This document shows positions 26,317 to 34,393 of a stretch of 64,000 bases of DNA, one piece after another. A program made the translations under genes and the position numbers. The stretch lies in assembly GCA_045430305.1 (NCBI GenBank), contig JAILXW010000001.1:1426001-1490000 (forward strand), given 5' to 3'. How positions within the stretch are numbered: the stretch's first letter is position 1; each line of letters opens with the position of its first letter. This DNA comes from Agarilytica sp045430305. Lineage in GTDB: Bacteria > Pseudomonadota > Gammaproteobacteria > Pseudomonadales > Cellvibrionaceae. Under the pieces are notes generated by a model, which saw nothing but the letters and a program-made list of their open reading frames with translations, was not told the DNA's origin and did no database searches.

Positions 26317-27792
26317 ATGAGTTCTTCAAAATTAAATGTGCTTGATTTTTCCCAGGAAAATATCCGCACACTACACTTAACCTGGTTTGCTTTTTTTCTA
26401 ACATTTGTTGTGTGGTTTTCTCACGCACCATTAAAACCATTAATGGTTGAAGCATTTAATATGACTAATGCGCAGTGGAAAGCATTGCTCATATTAAACG
26501 TCGCTCTCACAATTCCCGCCCGTATTGTAATTGGCATACTCGTAGACAAATTTGGCCCACGTATCGTATACAGTTCTTTGTTGTGTATTTCTGGCGTTCT
26601 ATGTCTCGCGTTTGCCTCAGCGCAAAGCTATGAACAACTCGCATTTTTACGCTTTGCCATGGGCTTTGTCGGTGCAGGCTTCGTAATTGGCATTCGAATG
26701 GTCGGTGAATGGTTTCCGGCTCGCCAAGTAGGTTTGGCCGAAGGTATTTATGGCGGTTGGGGTAATTTTGGTTCTGCTGCTGCTGCCTTCACATTACCAA
26801 CAATTGCCCTCGTCGTTTACGGCGGTGAAGATGGCTGGCGTTACGCGATTGGCAGCACTGGTGTTATTGCCTTTATTTACGGTATTTTCTTTTATTTTCG
26901 CGCACGCAACACACCTAAAGGCTCAACATATTTTAAGCCCAAAAAATCCGGCGGTTTAGAAGTGACTAGCAAAGGCGACTTCTATTTATACCTCGCGATG
27001 AATGTTCCGATGTACCTCATCCTTGGTGTACTCGCCTGGAAACTTTCGCCAACCGGTGTTTCACTGCTTAGCCAAGAGATGACATACCTGATGTATGGAA
27101 TTCTTGTAGCCCTGTTCGCCTTTCAATTTTCGCAAATTTATAAAGTTAACAAAGACATGCTCACTAAAGGCGCTGACGAGCATGACAAATACAAGTTCAA
27201 ACAAGTTGCCGTTTTAGATTGGGCTTACTTTGTAACCTTCGGTTCTGAACTTGCTGTTGTATCAATGCTTCCGGCTTTCTTCTTAGAAACATTTGAAGGA
27301 ATGACTCTAGCAAAAGCTGGCATGCTGGGTGCGGCGTTCGCCTTTATGAATTTGGTGGCTCGCCCAGGTGGTGGTTATATCAGTGATAAGTTTGGCCGTC
27401 GCCGTTCACTCACCATCTTTATTGCGGGGCTTTCTGTAGGTTACTTCATCATGTCACAAGTAACTGGCGACTGGCCTATCGTTTTGGCTGTGGCTTCTGT
27501 CATGATGTGTTCTTTCTTCGTGCAAGCCGGTGAAGGTGCAGTATTCGCAATTGTACCGCTAGTTAAAAGAAGGCTTACGGGGCAAATCGCAGGCATGGCA
27601 GGTGCTTACGGTAACGTAGGTGCAGTAACCTTCCTAACGATATACAGTTTCGTTGATGCCAGTACCTTCTTCATGATCATTGGTTCTTGCGCACTTGTTA
27701 TATTGGGTGTCGTGCAGTTTCTAGAGGAGCCAGAAGGACACATGGTTGAAATCAACGAAGATGGCAGCGTTGAGCATATTCAAGTAACCTGA
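26317..27792 (+). CDS. narK: Nitrate/nitrite transporter of the NNP family
   Basis: Major facilitator protein of 491 residues with about 12 transmembrane segments. Two nitrate-signature stretches are visible: GGWGNFGSAAAAF in the fifth helix region and AGMAGAYGNVGAVTF late in the protein. Arg residues in helices 2 and 8 (PARIVIG, NLVARPGG) are expected for anion binding. It probably imports nitrate for assimilation, since it sits with a PP2C/kinase fusion gene and near nirBD. The gene ends in a strong terminator. Confidence 0.93.
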   Translation: MSSSKLNVLDFSQENIRTLHLTWFAFFLTFVVWFSHAPLKPLMVEAFNMTNAQWKALLILNVALTIPARIVIGILVDKFGPRIVYSSLLCISGVLCLAFASAQSYEQLAFLRFAMGFVGAGFVIGIRMVGEWFPARQVGLAEGIYGGWGNFGSAAAAFTLPTIALVVYGGEDGWRYAIGSTGVIAFIYGIFFYFRARNTPKGSTYFKPKKSGGLEVTSKGDFYLYLAMNVPMYLILGVLAWKLSPTGVSLLSQEMTYLMYGILVALFAFQFSQIYKVNKDMLTKGADEHDKYKFKQVAVLDWAYFVTFGSELAVVSMLPAFFLETFEGMTLAKAGMLGAAFAFMNLVARPGGGYISDKFGRRRSLTIFIAGLSVGYFIMSQVTGDWPIVLAVASVMMCSFFVQAGEGAVFAIVPLVKRRLTGQIAGMAGAYGNVGAVTFLTIYSFVDASTFFMIIGSCALVILGVVQFLEEPEGHMVEINEDGSVEHIQVT

Positions 27793-27812
27793 TCTCAACT
27801 CACTCGAAATAC

Positions 27813-27838
27813 AAAAGGCGAGCTCTGCTCGCCTTTTT
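27813..27838 (+). terminator. narK terminator
   Basis: AAAAGGCGAG and CTCGCCTTTT form a 10-bp stem around a short loop, followed by T residues. It separates narK from the kinase gene. Confidence 0.88.
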
Positions 27839-27863
27839 CTTATAAAACTATTCTGGCTATAAC

Positions 27864-29582
27864 ATGGACCACATTCAGTCGTCGTTAAAAATATCGCTGG
27901 CCCAGCTCAGCGACAAAGGCCCCAAACCAGAAAACCAAGACACACTTGGTGCTCGCATTCCTGAAGGTTCTGCACTAACAACCAAAGGTGTCGCTCTAGC
28001 ACTGGGCGATGGTGTCAGCAGCAGCAGTGCGGCAAAGCAAGCAAGCCAAATGGCTGTAACAGGCTTTTTAACTGACTACTACGCCACTCCCGACACTTGG
28101 CGAACACAACATTCTGCCACCCAGGTTATTCAGTCACTGAATCGTTACTTATGGGGGCAGAGCCAGAATAGCGTAAGAGAAGAAGGCTACCTCACTACCT
28201 TTTCTTCGATTATATTTAAAGGAGATAAATGTTTTATTTTTCATATCGGCGATTCTCGCGTGTATCGCTATCGCGCGAATGCGTTAGAGCAACTCACTAC
28301 CGACCACGTACAAAAAATAGATAAATCAACACGCTACCTCAGCCGTGCACTCGGCGCCGATTCCGTACTCGAAATTGAAATGCGGAAAGATGAAATTCAA
28401 CAAGGTGATATTTATATTGTCACCAGCGACGGTATTCACGATTTTATTCCCTACCATCAATTTCGCAGCTTAATTAACGCAGCCAATTCGTGCGAAGAAA
28501 TTGCTCAAAACGCGATGGACTTAGCCAAACAAAATCACGCAGACGACAACTTAAGCATTCAGGTGGCTCGCATTGAAAGTTGCGGAGAGCCCTCGAAGCG
28601 CGATGCCATCACTGTACTTTCACAATTACCCTTTCCACCCGCACTAGAACCAGGACAAAAGATCGATCAACTATGCGTTGAAAAAATCATTCACGAGTCT
28701 GAGCGTAGTCAGGTGTATATAGTGCGCGACGAAAATGATCGTCGTTACATAATGAAAACACCTTCGGTAAATTACGAAGACGACCCAGCGTACATAGAAC
28801 GCTTTGTGATGGAATCTTGGGTTGGTTCACGCGTTCAAAATGCTAATGTCGTAAGAGTCATTCCTGGTAAACATGAACGCACTTTTTTGTATTATTTAAC
28901 CGAGTACGTCGCCGGCCCCACTCTCACACAAATCATTAAGGAACGGGCACCACTCGCGGTGCCCGATGCGATCGAACTACTAGAGTCGCTTATTAAAGGC
29001 CTGAGAGGCTTCCACAGAAAAGACACCTTGCACCAAGATTTAAAACCCGACAACGTCGTAGTTGGCAGTAGCGGCCCCGTCATCATTGATTTCGGTTCGT
29101 GCTACGTGGCTGGCGTTCATGAAGCAGGGGCACCTTTTGAGCGCGATATTATTTTAGGAACCTTAGATTATTCAGCGCCGGAATATCGCTTCGGAGGCAA
29201 AGTCAGCTCAAAGTCAGACCAGTTTTCGCTCGCAGTAATTTTGTATGAAATGCTCACCGGAAAACACCCATACGGTGAGAAGTACCAATCAGCGAACAAG
29301 CTACAGTCTTTTCAGCGATTAAAATATAATTCTGCACTTAAATTCAACCCGCTCGTTCCCCAATGGCTCGACCGCGCCATGGAAAAAGCACTCAATATAC
29401 ACCCGGATACGCGCTATTCGGCACTGTCTGAATTCTTACAGGATTTAAAACGACCAAACCCAAATTGGCTCGCAGCAAAAGAAATGCCTTTGTTAGAAAA
29501 AGACCCGCTTAAGTTTTGGCAGTTTTCTGCGGGCCTCGGGTGGCTGATATGTATCGCACTTATTATTGAGCGTTTTAGCTAA
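27864..29582 (+). CDS. PP2C phosphatase-Ser/Thr kinase fusion, membrane-tethered
   Basis: Bifunctional signalling protein of 572 residues. Residues 10-240 are a PP2C-type phosphatase with metal Asp at D26 (ENQD), D49 (LGDG), D189 (TSDG) and D227/D228. Residues 270-530 are a Hanks-type kinase: K298 (YIMK), catalytic D392 in HQDLKPDN (HQD in place of HRD) and D409 in DFG. A transmembrane helix ends the protein (about 548-568), so both domains face the cytoplasm. In Pseudomonas such a gene lies with narK-type nasA and nirBD; here it follows narK by about 70 bases. It probably tunes nitrate assimilation or transport; targets are unknown. Confidence 0.9.
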   Translation: MDHIQSSLKISLAQLSDKGPKPENQDTLGARIPEGSALTTKGVALALGDGVSSSSAAKQASQMAVTGFLTDYYATPDTWRTQHSATQVIQSLNRYLWGQSQNSVREEGYLTTFSSIIFKGDKCFIFHIGDSRVYRYRANALEQLTTDHVQKIDKSTRYLSRALGADSVLEIEMRKDEIQQGDIYIVTSDGIHDFIPYHQFRSLINAANSCEEIAQNAMDLAKQNHADDNLSIQVARIESCGEPSKRDAITVLSQLPFPPALEPGQKIDQLCVEKIIHESERSQVYIVRDENDRRYIMKTPSVNYEDDPAYIERFVMESWVGSRVQNANVVRVIPGKHERTFLYYLTEYVAGPTLTQIIKERAPLAVPDAIELLESLIKGLRGFHRKDTLHQDLKPDNVVVGSSGPVIIDFGSCYVAGVHEAGAPFERDIILGTLDYSAPEYRFGGKVSSKSDQFSLAVILYEMLTGKHPYGEKYQSANKLQSFQRLKYNSALKFNPLVPQWLDRAMEKALNIHPDTRYSALSEFLQDLKRPNPNWLAAKEMPLLEKDPLKFWQFSAGLGWLICIALIIERFS

Positions 29583-29597
29583 AAGCTATTGCGGCGT

Positions 29598-29906
29598 TTA
29601 GATATTCCACTTGCCCGGCTCGGAATGAATCACAAGTAATTCGCCCGTTCGGCTAGTCTCACAACGGAGCTTTTTGCTGCTTTTCTCTCCATTATGAATT
29701 TCAACAATATTGAACCAATGCTTGAATTTTTTGGCCTCAACAGAAGTCGCCGTTTTACGTTTGAACTTCAATTCCATTGTCTCACCCGCATCTTGTGTTA
29801 GTGCTGACTTACAAATTCTTAAAGATTCGCGACTATTTACTTTTTCAGAGGCATGTAAGGAAGTACTCACGAACATAACCAAAATACCAACAATCAACTT
29901 ATTCAT
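29598..29906 (-). CDS. Small exported protein of unknown function
   Basis: 102 residues with a signal peptide (about 1-19, ending LHA). The mature part is basic and short, with two Cys. AGAGGAAC precedes the ATG. No family is recognised. It is the first gene of the accessory islet between the kinase gene and nirBD and converges on the kinase gene. Confidence 0.6.
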   Translation of the reverse strand: MNKLIVGILVMFVSTSLHASEKVNSRESLRICKSALTQDAGETMELKFKRKTATSVEAKKFKHWFNIVEIHNGEKSSKKLRCETSRTGELLVIHSEPGKWNI

Positions 29907-30007
29907 CTTGAGTTCCTCTTAGGTTGTCTGTATAAATATCTAATTATTTCAATGCGTTACACGCCCGAATAAAAACTTAAACGCCATTACACAGAACAAT
30001 AAATTAG

Positions 30008-30039
30008 TTTCAAATAGAGACTAGTCTCTATTTGAAACC
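30008..30039. promoter_or_regulatory. 32-bp perfect palindrome upstream of an HxlR gene
   Basis: GTTTCAAATAGAGACT is followed directly by its exact reverse complement, giving a 32-bp palindrome. It lies 68 bases before the HxlR-type regulator gene and about 100 bases before the divergent exported-protein gene. It could be the operator of that regulator, or a hairpin with no loop. Confidence 0.75.
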
Positions 30040-30106
30040 GACAATACGCCGATTAGTCCTAAAAAACAACTAAAACTTATCAGAATTTTGTAGCATACTT
30101 AAGAAT

Positions 30107-30610
30107 ATGGCCCACAGCTCTCACGACAAACTTCACTGCTCGCTATCACTGGCTCTCGATATAGTCGGAGATTATTGGACCGCGCTTATCTTGCGCGACA
30201 TGATGATTTTTGGCGGTGTACGCCGCTTTGAGCAATTACGTGAGGGCTTAAGTATTTCTCGCAACGTACTCACCGACCGATTAAACAAACTGGTCGAACA
30301 AGACATTTTGCGTAAACGACCTGTAGATGAAGGTGCGAGACGCATGGAATATAAAATGTCGCGCAAAGGTTGGGAGCTAGTACCCGTACTACTTACCATG
30401 CATCAATGGTCTGAGCGTTGGCGTGATGACCCTGGTAATTCAGCGTTGAAATTTATTGATACAGAAACCGGTGAAGAGATTCCACCCATCGTCCCTCGCG
30501 CCGAAGACGGCAGACTACTCGGCCCGCACAATGTAAAACCAGTGCCCCGCAACGAACACGGTAAACACTATATTGAAAGTTTGGGCGGCATAGAGCCTGA
30601 AAAGAAATGA
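30107..30610 (+). CDS. HxlR-family winged-helix transcriptional regulator
   Basis: 167 residues. The N-terminal half is a winged helix with the HxlR pattern: C11, LDIVGDYWTALILRDMM, RRFEQLREGLSISRNVLTDR, then DILRKRPVD. The C-terminal 60 residues extend beyond the minimal family length of about 110-130. Members are often autoregulated and respond to redox or electrophile stress; the Cys at 11 is the family position sometimes used for sensing. The nearest target is probably its own upstream region, which holds a 32-bp palindrome. Confidence 0.9.
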   Translation: MAHSSHDKLHCSLSLALDIVGDYWTALILRDMMIFGGVRRFEQLREGLSISRNVLTDRLNKLVEQDILRKRPVDEGARRMEYKMSRKGWELVPVLLTMHQWSERWRDDPGNSALKFIDTETGEEIPPIVPRAEDGRLLGPHNVKPVPRNEHGKHYIESLGGIEPEKK

Positions 30611-30875
30611 GATGAATCACTAGCTCTGCGCTCCCCTTTGTTCACGTATTTTTGATCTTTTACTCATCGAACTGCAGGGCCGGAAAACTAGTTGCCGCTA
30701 GGTTACGAGTTTCACTTTACCCTTTCTAAAAGGGAAGAAATATATTAGACATTCAACCATACAAGTTGCGCAAGACTATTCCGGCCTCACATAGTCTCCA
30801 TCGAGCGCCCGCTGAGTCGATTGGTTTTTCATTCAGATAATTTAATATACCGGAAGCTACCCTCGGGAGTTTATT

Positions 30876-31409
30876 TTGAAAGTTGTTGCATATATGGCCC
30901 AGAGTCTTGATGGATATATTGCTGGCCCCAATGGAGAACTTGAGTGGCTTGAACGTATCGACAATCCAGAGGGTAGCGACTTAGGTTTTGCTAATTTTAT
31001 GTCCACTATCGACGTACTGTTAATGGGAAAAAACACCTTTGAGAAAGTAGCGTCGTTTGGTTTCTGGCCTTATGACAAGCCTGTCTATGTGGCTAGCAAT
31101 ACGTTAAAGCACCTGCCAGTGGAGCTGGAGGGAAAAGCTCACATCCTATCAGGTGATTTACCATCTATGCTGTCTCAATTGGAAGATAAAGGCATAAGCG
31201 TTGTATATATCGATGGAGGTCTACTCATTCAGAGTGCACTGAAACATGATTTTCTGAATGAAATAACAGTGACAACACTTCCGGTTATCCTTGGGCAAGG
31301 CATTTCGCTGTTCGGATTGTCTAGTGATGCACTTAAGCTACAACTAAAAAGCTCAGAAGTACTGTTAAACCAGCTGGTAAAAACACGCTATGAGATCGTT
31401 GTGGCCTAA
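30876..31409 (+). CDS. Dihydrofolate reductase/RibD C-terminal-like protein
   Basis: 177 residues of the RibD C-terminal/DHFR-like fold. MAQSLDGYIAGPNGELEWL, then LLMGKNTFE and the YIDGG segment with ITVTTLPVILGQGISLFG are family signatures. The start is TTG with GGGAG ahead. The HxlR regulator gene lies 265 bases upstream on the same strand; such pairs suggest the regulator may control it. Likely an NAD(P)H-dependent reductase with unknown substrate; it is not the main riboflavin enzyme, having no deaminase domain. Confidence 0.85.
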   Translation: MKVVAYMAQSLDGYIAGPNGELEWLERIDNPEGSDLGFANFMSTIDVLLMGKNTFEKVASFGFWPYDKPVYVASNTLKHLPVELEGKAHILSGDLPSMLSQLEDKGISVVYIDGGLLIQSALKHDFLNEITVTTLPVILGQGISLFGLSSDALKLQLKSSEVLLNQLVKTRYEIVVA

Positions 31410-31610
31410 CTAACAACCCAACACTAACCTTATGAAACCAATGAACCCTATTAATCAGAGAATTTTTGACTGACTCATTAGAAATGAGCCTTCACAATTT
31501 TATTTCGGATAAAACATCTTAAATTGTAAAAGAAACTGACTGTATTGATTGTATTACTTCAGTCAAGGCAAGCGCACTATCACTACGATAATGATGTTCG
31601 AGACGAAAGC

Positions 31611-31697
31611 ATATAACAAGACATTGAATTCGCTCGTTGTAGTCACCGAGACAGTTAACTGCTTCGCGATCACCTACCCTTTAACGCAGTGTTAGAA
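31611..31697 (+). other. attC-like segment (tentative)
   Basis: ATATAAC at 31611 and GTTAGAA at 31691 resemble the outer core boxes of an integron attC site (RYYYAAC and GTTRRRY), each with one mismatch. The inner parts TTGAA and TTTAA sit where the L boxes would be. It ends 8 bases before a small cassette-like gene. Pairing of the interior is poor, so this is weak. Confidence 0.3.
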
Positions 31698-31704
31698 ACT
31701 TTCT

Positions 31705-32031
31705 ATGAACGAGAAAAACCAATTAAAATTAAAGAGACGCATCGGAAAGGTCGCAACTGATATGGTTGATGGATCTATGAATTATCTCGAAGGGGCGCTT
31801 GAGCTAGTGTCTCTACGCCATGAAATTGGTGCATACGAGAATGACCCTGATTTTGTAGCATTTATTGCGGTAGCATATGAAATAGATAATCTTCCCATCA
31901 GGAATTCTCGTAAACAATGGTCAAGAAACACTTTAGAGCGACACAAACTGGAAATACAACAATCAATAGAATGGGCCAAAGAATTTTCGTTGGAAAACTG
32001 TAAATCCTTAGCAAAGAGATACAACATTTAA
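31705..32031 (+). CDS. Small protein of unknown function
   Basis: 108 residues, soluble, mixed charge, with ENDPDFVAFIAVAYEIDNLP in the centre and a helical C-terminus. The composition and size resemble small immunity or cassette-encoded proteins, but I cannot name a family. It stands alone in an AT-rich accessory region, between an attC-like segment and an NYN-domain gene. Confidence 0.6.
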   Translation: MNEKNQLKLKRRIGKVATDMVDGSMNYLEGALELVSLRHEIGAYENDPDFVAFIAVAYEIDNLPIRNSRKQWSRNTLERHKLEIQQSIEWAKEFSLENCKSLAKRYNI

Positions 32032-32164
32032 CAAAGTTTATATAATCGAGTAGCTTCAGAACCGACTTTTACGGATAAGAAGCTAAAAAACACATAGCAA
32101 ACCAATCAACTACGTTCTAGCCCGATATTGGGGCCTTAGACTCAACGAAAATCACATATAACAC

Positions 32165-32638
32165 ATGCAAAAAGTATCACTATTTATCGATGTTCAGAAC
32201 ATATATTACACCACGAAGAATACATTTAACTGTAATTTTGACTATAACAAATTCTGGGCTTTAGCCACCTCAAATAGAACTGTGGAGCATGCATTCGCAT
32301 ATGCGATTGACCGAGGTGACGAAAAACAAAAACAATTTCAAAATATTTTGAGAGCAATCGGTTTCGAAGTTAAATTGAAGCCCTACATCCAAAGACTTGA
32401 CGGCTCTTCTAAAGGAGATTGGGATGTTGGAATCGCTATTGATATGATAGAACATTGCAAGAATTCAGATGTCGCAGTACTTGCTTCTGGAGATGGGGAT
32501 TTCGATATCCTTGTACAGAAAATACAGGATAAATACGAAATACCCGTAGAAGTTTATGGCGTTAGAGCGCTCACATCTTCAACGCTTATTGATGCTGCTT
32601 CTGTTTATTACCCTATTGAAAGATCTTTGTTACTATAG
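32165..32638 (+). CDS. NYN-domain (PIN-like) putative ribonuclease
   Basis: 157-residue protein matching the LabA/DUF88 NYN domain across its length. Acidic residues expected to bind metal are D9 (FIDVQN), D85/D87 (KGDWDVG), D93 and the SGDGDFD cluster at 108-114. Single domain without a LOTUS or other RNA-binding part. NYN proteins are metal-dependent RNases. No obvious ribosome site is visible before the ATG at 32165. Neighbouring small gene at 31705 could be a partner, but nothing in the sequence proves a toxin-antitoxin link. Confidence 0.85.
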   Translation: MQKVSLFIDVQNIYYTTKNTFNCNFDYNKFWALATSNRTVEHAFAYAIDRGDEKQKQFQNILRAIGFEVKLKPYIQRLDGSSKGDWDVGIAIDMIEHCKNSDVAVLASGDGDFDILVQKIQDKYEIPVEVYGVRALTSSTLIDAASVYYPIERSLLL

Positions 32639-32792
32639 CTCTACCTACAATAGGTGAACGGGACTAAATTACCCACCTCAAACAATTCGGACACCCGGGT
32701 TATACGGAAGAATCAGATCCGTTTTTCACAACCCCCCCAAAGACTATACACCTCTCCAAGAGGCGTTATGTTTATTGACAGGAGAGAAAACA

Positions 32793-33197
32793 TTGAAATA
32801 TATAGGGATTTTAATACTTGGCATGTTACTAAACGGTTGCGTATCTCAAACATTCCAAAAGGCATCGGGTATAGCGCCTGAGTCTGAAATTTGCGTCGTA
32901 AAAAATACATTTACTCGTAACGACTTTTTTAATACTTACCGCGATACATTGCACAACGCAGGGTTTCACACTAAAGAAATTTCTAAGCCCGGCGAGTGTT
33001 CAGTATATACAACATACACAGTGCAATATGGCAATCATTGGGGCCTATATTTGGCTAGAGCGAATCTTAACTTCTACAAAGATGGAGAGTTGGTTGGTTC
33101 CGCGTCCTATAAAGCACCACGAGCGGACCCATCTAAGCATGGCCGAGTGCAAGGGAAGATTCAAAAGTTAGTGAACGGGGTTTTTGGTAACGAGTAA
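32793..33197 (+). CDS. Sbal_3080-like lipoprotein
   Basis: Lipoprotein of 134 residues with lipobox LNGC at about 14-17. The start is TTG at 32793 with AGGAG seven bases ahead; the upstream TTG at 32775 lacks a site. Body segments (ICVVKNTFTR, TTYTVQYGNHWGLYLA, LNFYKDGELVG) recall the Sbal_3080 lipoprotein family, whose role is unknown. It lies in the accessory islet. Confidence 0.72.
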   Translation: MKYIGILILGMLLNGCVSQTFQKASGIAPESEICVVKNTFTRNDFFNTYRDTLHNAGFHTKEISKPGECSVYTTYTVQYGNHWGLYLARANLNFYKDGELVGSASYKAPRADPSKHGRVQGKIQKLVNGVFGNE

Positions 33198-33200
33198 AAC

Positions 33201-33239
33201 ATAACACGCTGTTCAATTCGTCGCTTTTTTTGCGTTATA
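33201..33239 (+). other. Second attC-like start motif (tentative)
   Basis: ATAACACGCTGTTCAATTCG begins just after the lipoprotein gene, and GCGTTAT follows at 33232-33238. Its first 22 bases match the segment at 31611 at 15 positions. No complete second half is present. Confidence 0.25.
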
Positions 33240-33329
33240 TACCGGTAGAAATTAGATGAAGGAAGTAGAAAGAATTATCCGCGTAGACCACGCTGGCGAC
33301 AATGTAACTCGTATCACATAGGAAACAAC

Positions 33330-33881
33330 ATGAAGCACCCTAGACATCAAGTGTTGATAAAATTCACAATGCTGTGCTTGATTTTATTTTCATACTTCTC
33401 TTATCTAACATATCAATACGATCTTTTAACCGGAGGTGTCGCAGCCTTAATCACATGGAGTTTCTTCGTGCTATGCACTCCAATCGCAGATGCAGGTTTC
33501 TTGTTAGATTTCCCGATCAGGGTACTGTTTAACATTAGAATGATATGGTCAGAAATCGCAGTTTGGGCTATTGCTATTATTATCAATATCGTTTCATTAA
33601 TATATTTTAGTCAGTTTTATGAAATTACATTCATCACTAAAACCATGAAAATCATATTAACAACACCCTACCCATACTGGTTAGTGATCTTACTCTCTGG
33701 GATTGGAACATTTCTTTCTATTCGTTTTGGTGATGAATTAATGGATGTACTCCATCATAAACATCGGAAATTCTACCTTAGCCATCATTTCAAACACGAA
33801 ATAGTCCTATTTGTGTTTTTTCTCTTTGTTATTTTTGGCTATTACGAAATTATTTCTACGTTAGGGATCGACGTTAAATAA
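33330..33881 (+). CDS. Multipass membrane protein of unknown function
   Basis: 183 residues with about four to five hydrophobic helices and a His-rich loop (LHHKHRKFYLSHHFKHE) near residue 150. AT-rich codon use matches the islet rather than the neighbouring core genes. GGAAACA lies ahead of the ATG. No family recognised. Confidence 0.6.
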   Translation: MKHPRHQVLIKFTMLCLILFSYFSYLTYQYDLLTGGVAALITWSFFVLCTPIADAGFLLDFPIRVLFNIRMIWSEIAVWAIAIIINIVSLIYFSQFYEITFITKTMKIILTTPYPYWLVILLSGIGTFLSIRFGDELMDVLHHKHRKFYLSHHFKHEIVLFVFFLFVIFGYYEIISTLGIDVK

Positions 33882-33961
33882 ACGCTCATCGTACTCACGC
33901 ACATTCCAGAGAGCACGCGATGCAACACACAGAAAGGCTCTATATAGGGGCGTTTATTTCA

Positions 33962-33988
33962 AAATAAAAAAAGGCGACCGAAGTCGCC
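33962..33988 (-). terminator. nirBD terminator
   Basis: On the minus strand, GGCGAC-TTCG-GTCGCC is followed by a run of T residues. It ends the nirBD transcript. Confidence 0.88.
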
Positions 33989-34032
33989 AACTAGGTGCAA
34001 ATTGCTTCTTGGAGGAAAACTTAAGCTAAACG

Positions 34033-34374
34033 TTAAGCTACGCCGAGTTCAATGAAGTCATCGGCTATGCGCACTGGAAAGATTTTGATTTTCACATTTT
34101 CATCTTCTAAGCACTGGCCTGATGCCAATTCAAAATGCTGCTTGTAGATAGGCGATGCCACAACAACCTTACCATCAAGATCACCAACAATACCTCTTGC
34201 AAGCACAGCCGATTGAGTAAACGGATCAATTGCACTAACAGCGTAGTAGTCGTCGCTTACATTAAATATTGCTACCTGCTCGCCACCTATAAGCGCACGC
34301 ACGCCAATAGAAGGAATAATTTCATCTGTGGCGCACACCCGCTGCCATTGCGATACCGTTTCTTTATTTGACAT
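34033..34374 (-). CDS. nirD: Assimilatory nitrite reductase small subunit
   Basis: Rieske-fold-like small subunit of 113 residues. Typical segments are WQRVCATDEIIPSIGVRALIGG, VSAIDPFTQSAVLARGIVGD and SPIYKQHFELASGQC. As in other NirD proteins, the Cys/His iron-sulfur ligands of true Rieske proteins are absent. It starts 19 bases after nirB, so the two form an operon. The partner subunit carries the redox centres. Confidence 0.95.
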   Translation of the reverse strand: MSNKETVSQWQRVCATDEIIPSIGVRALIGGEQVAIFNVSDDYYAVSAIDPFTQSAVLARGIVGDLDGKVVVASPIYKQHFELASGQCLEDENVKIKIFPVRIADDFIELGVA

Positions 34375-34393
34375 GTTTTTACTCCTTCAACGT

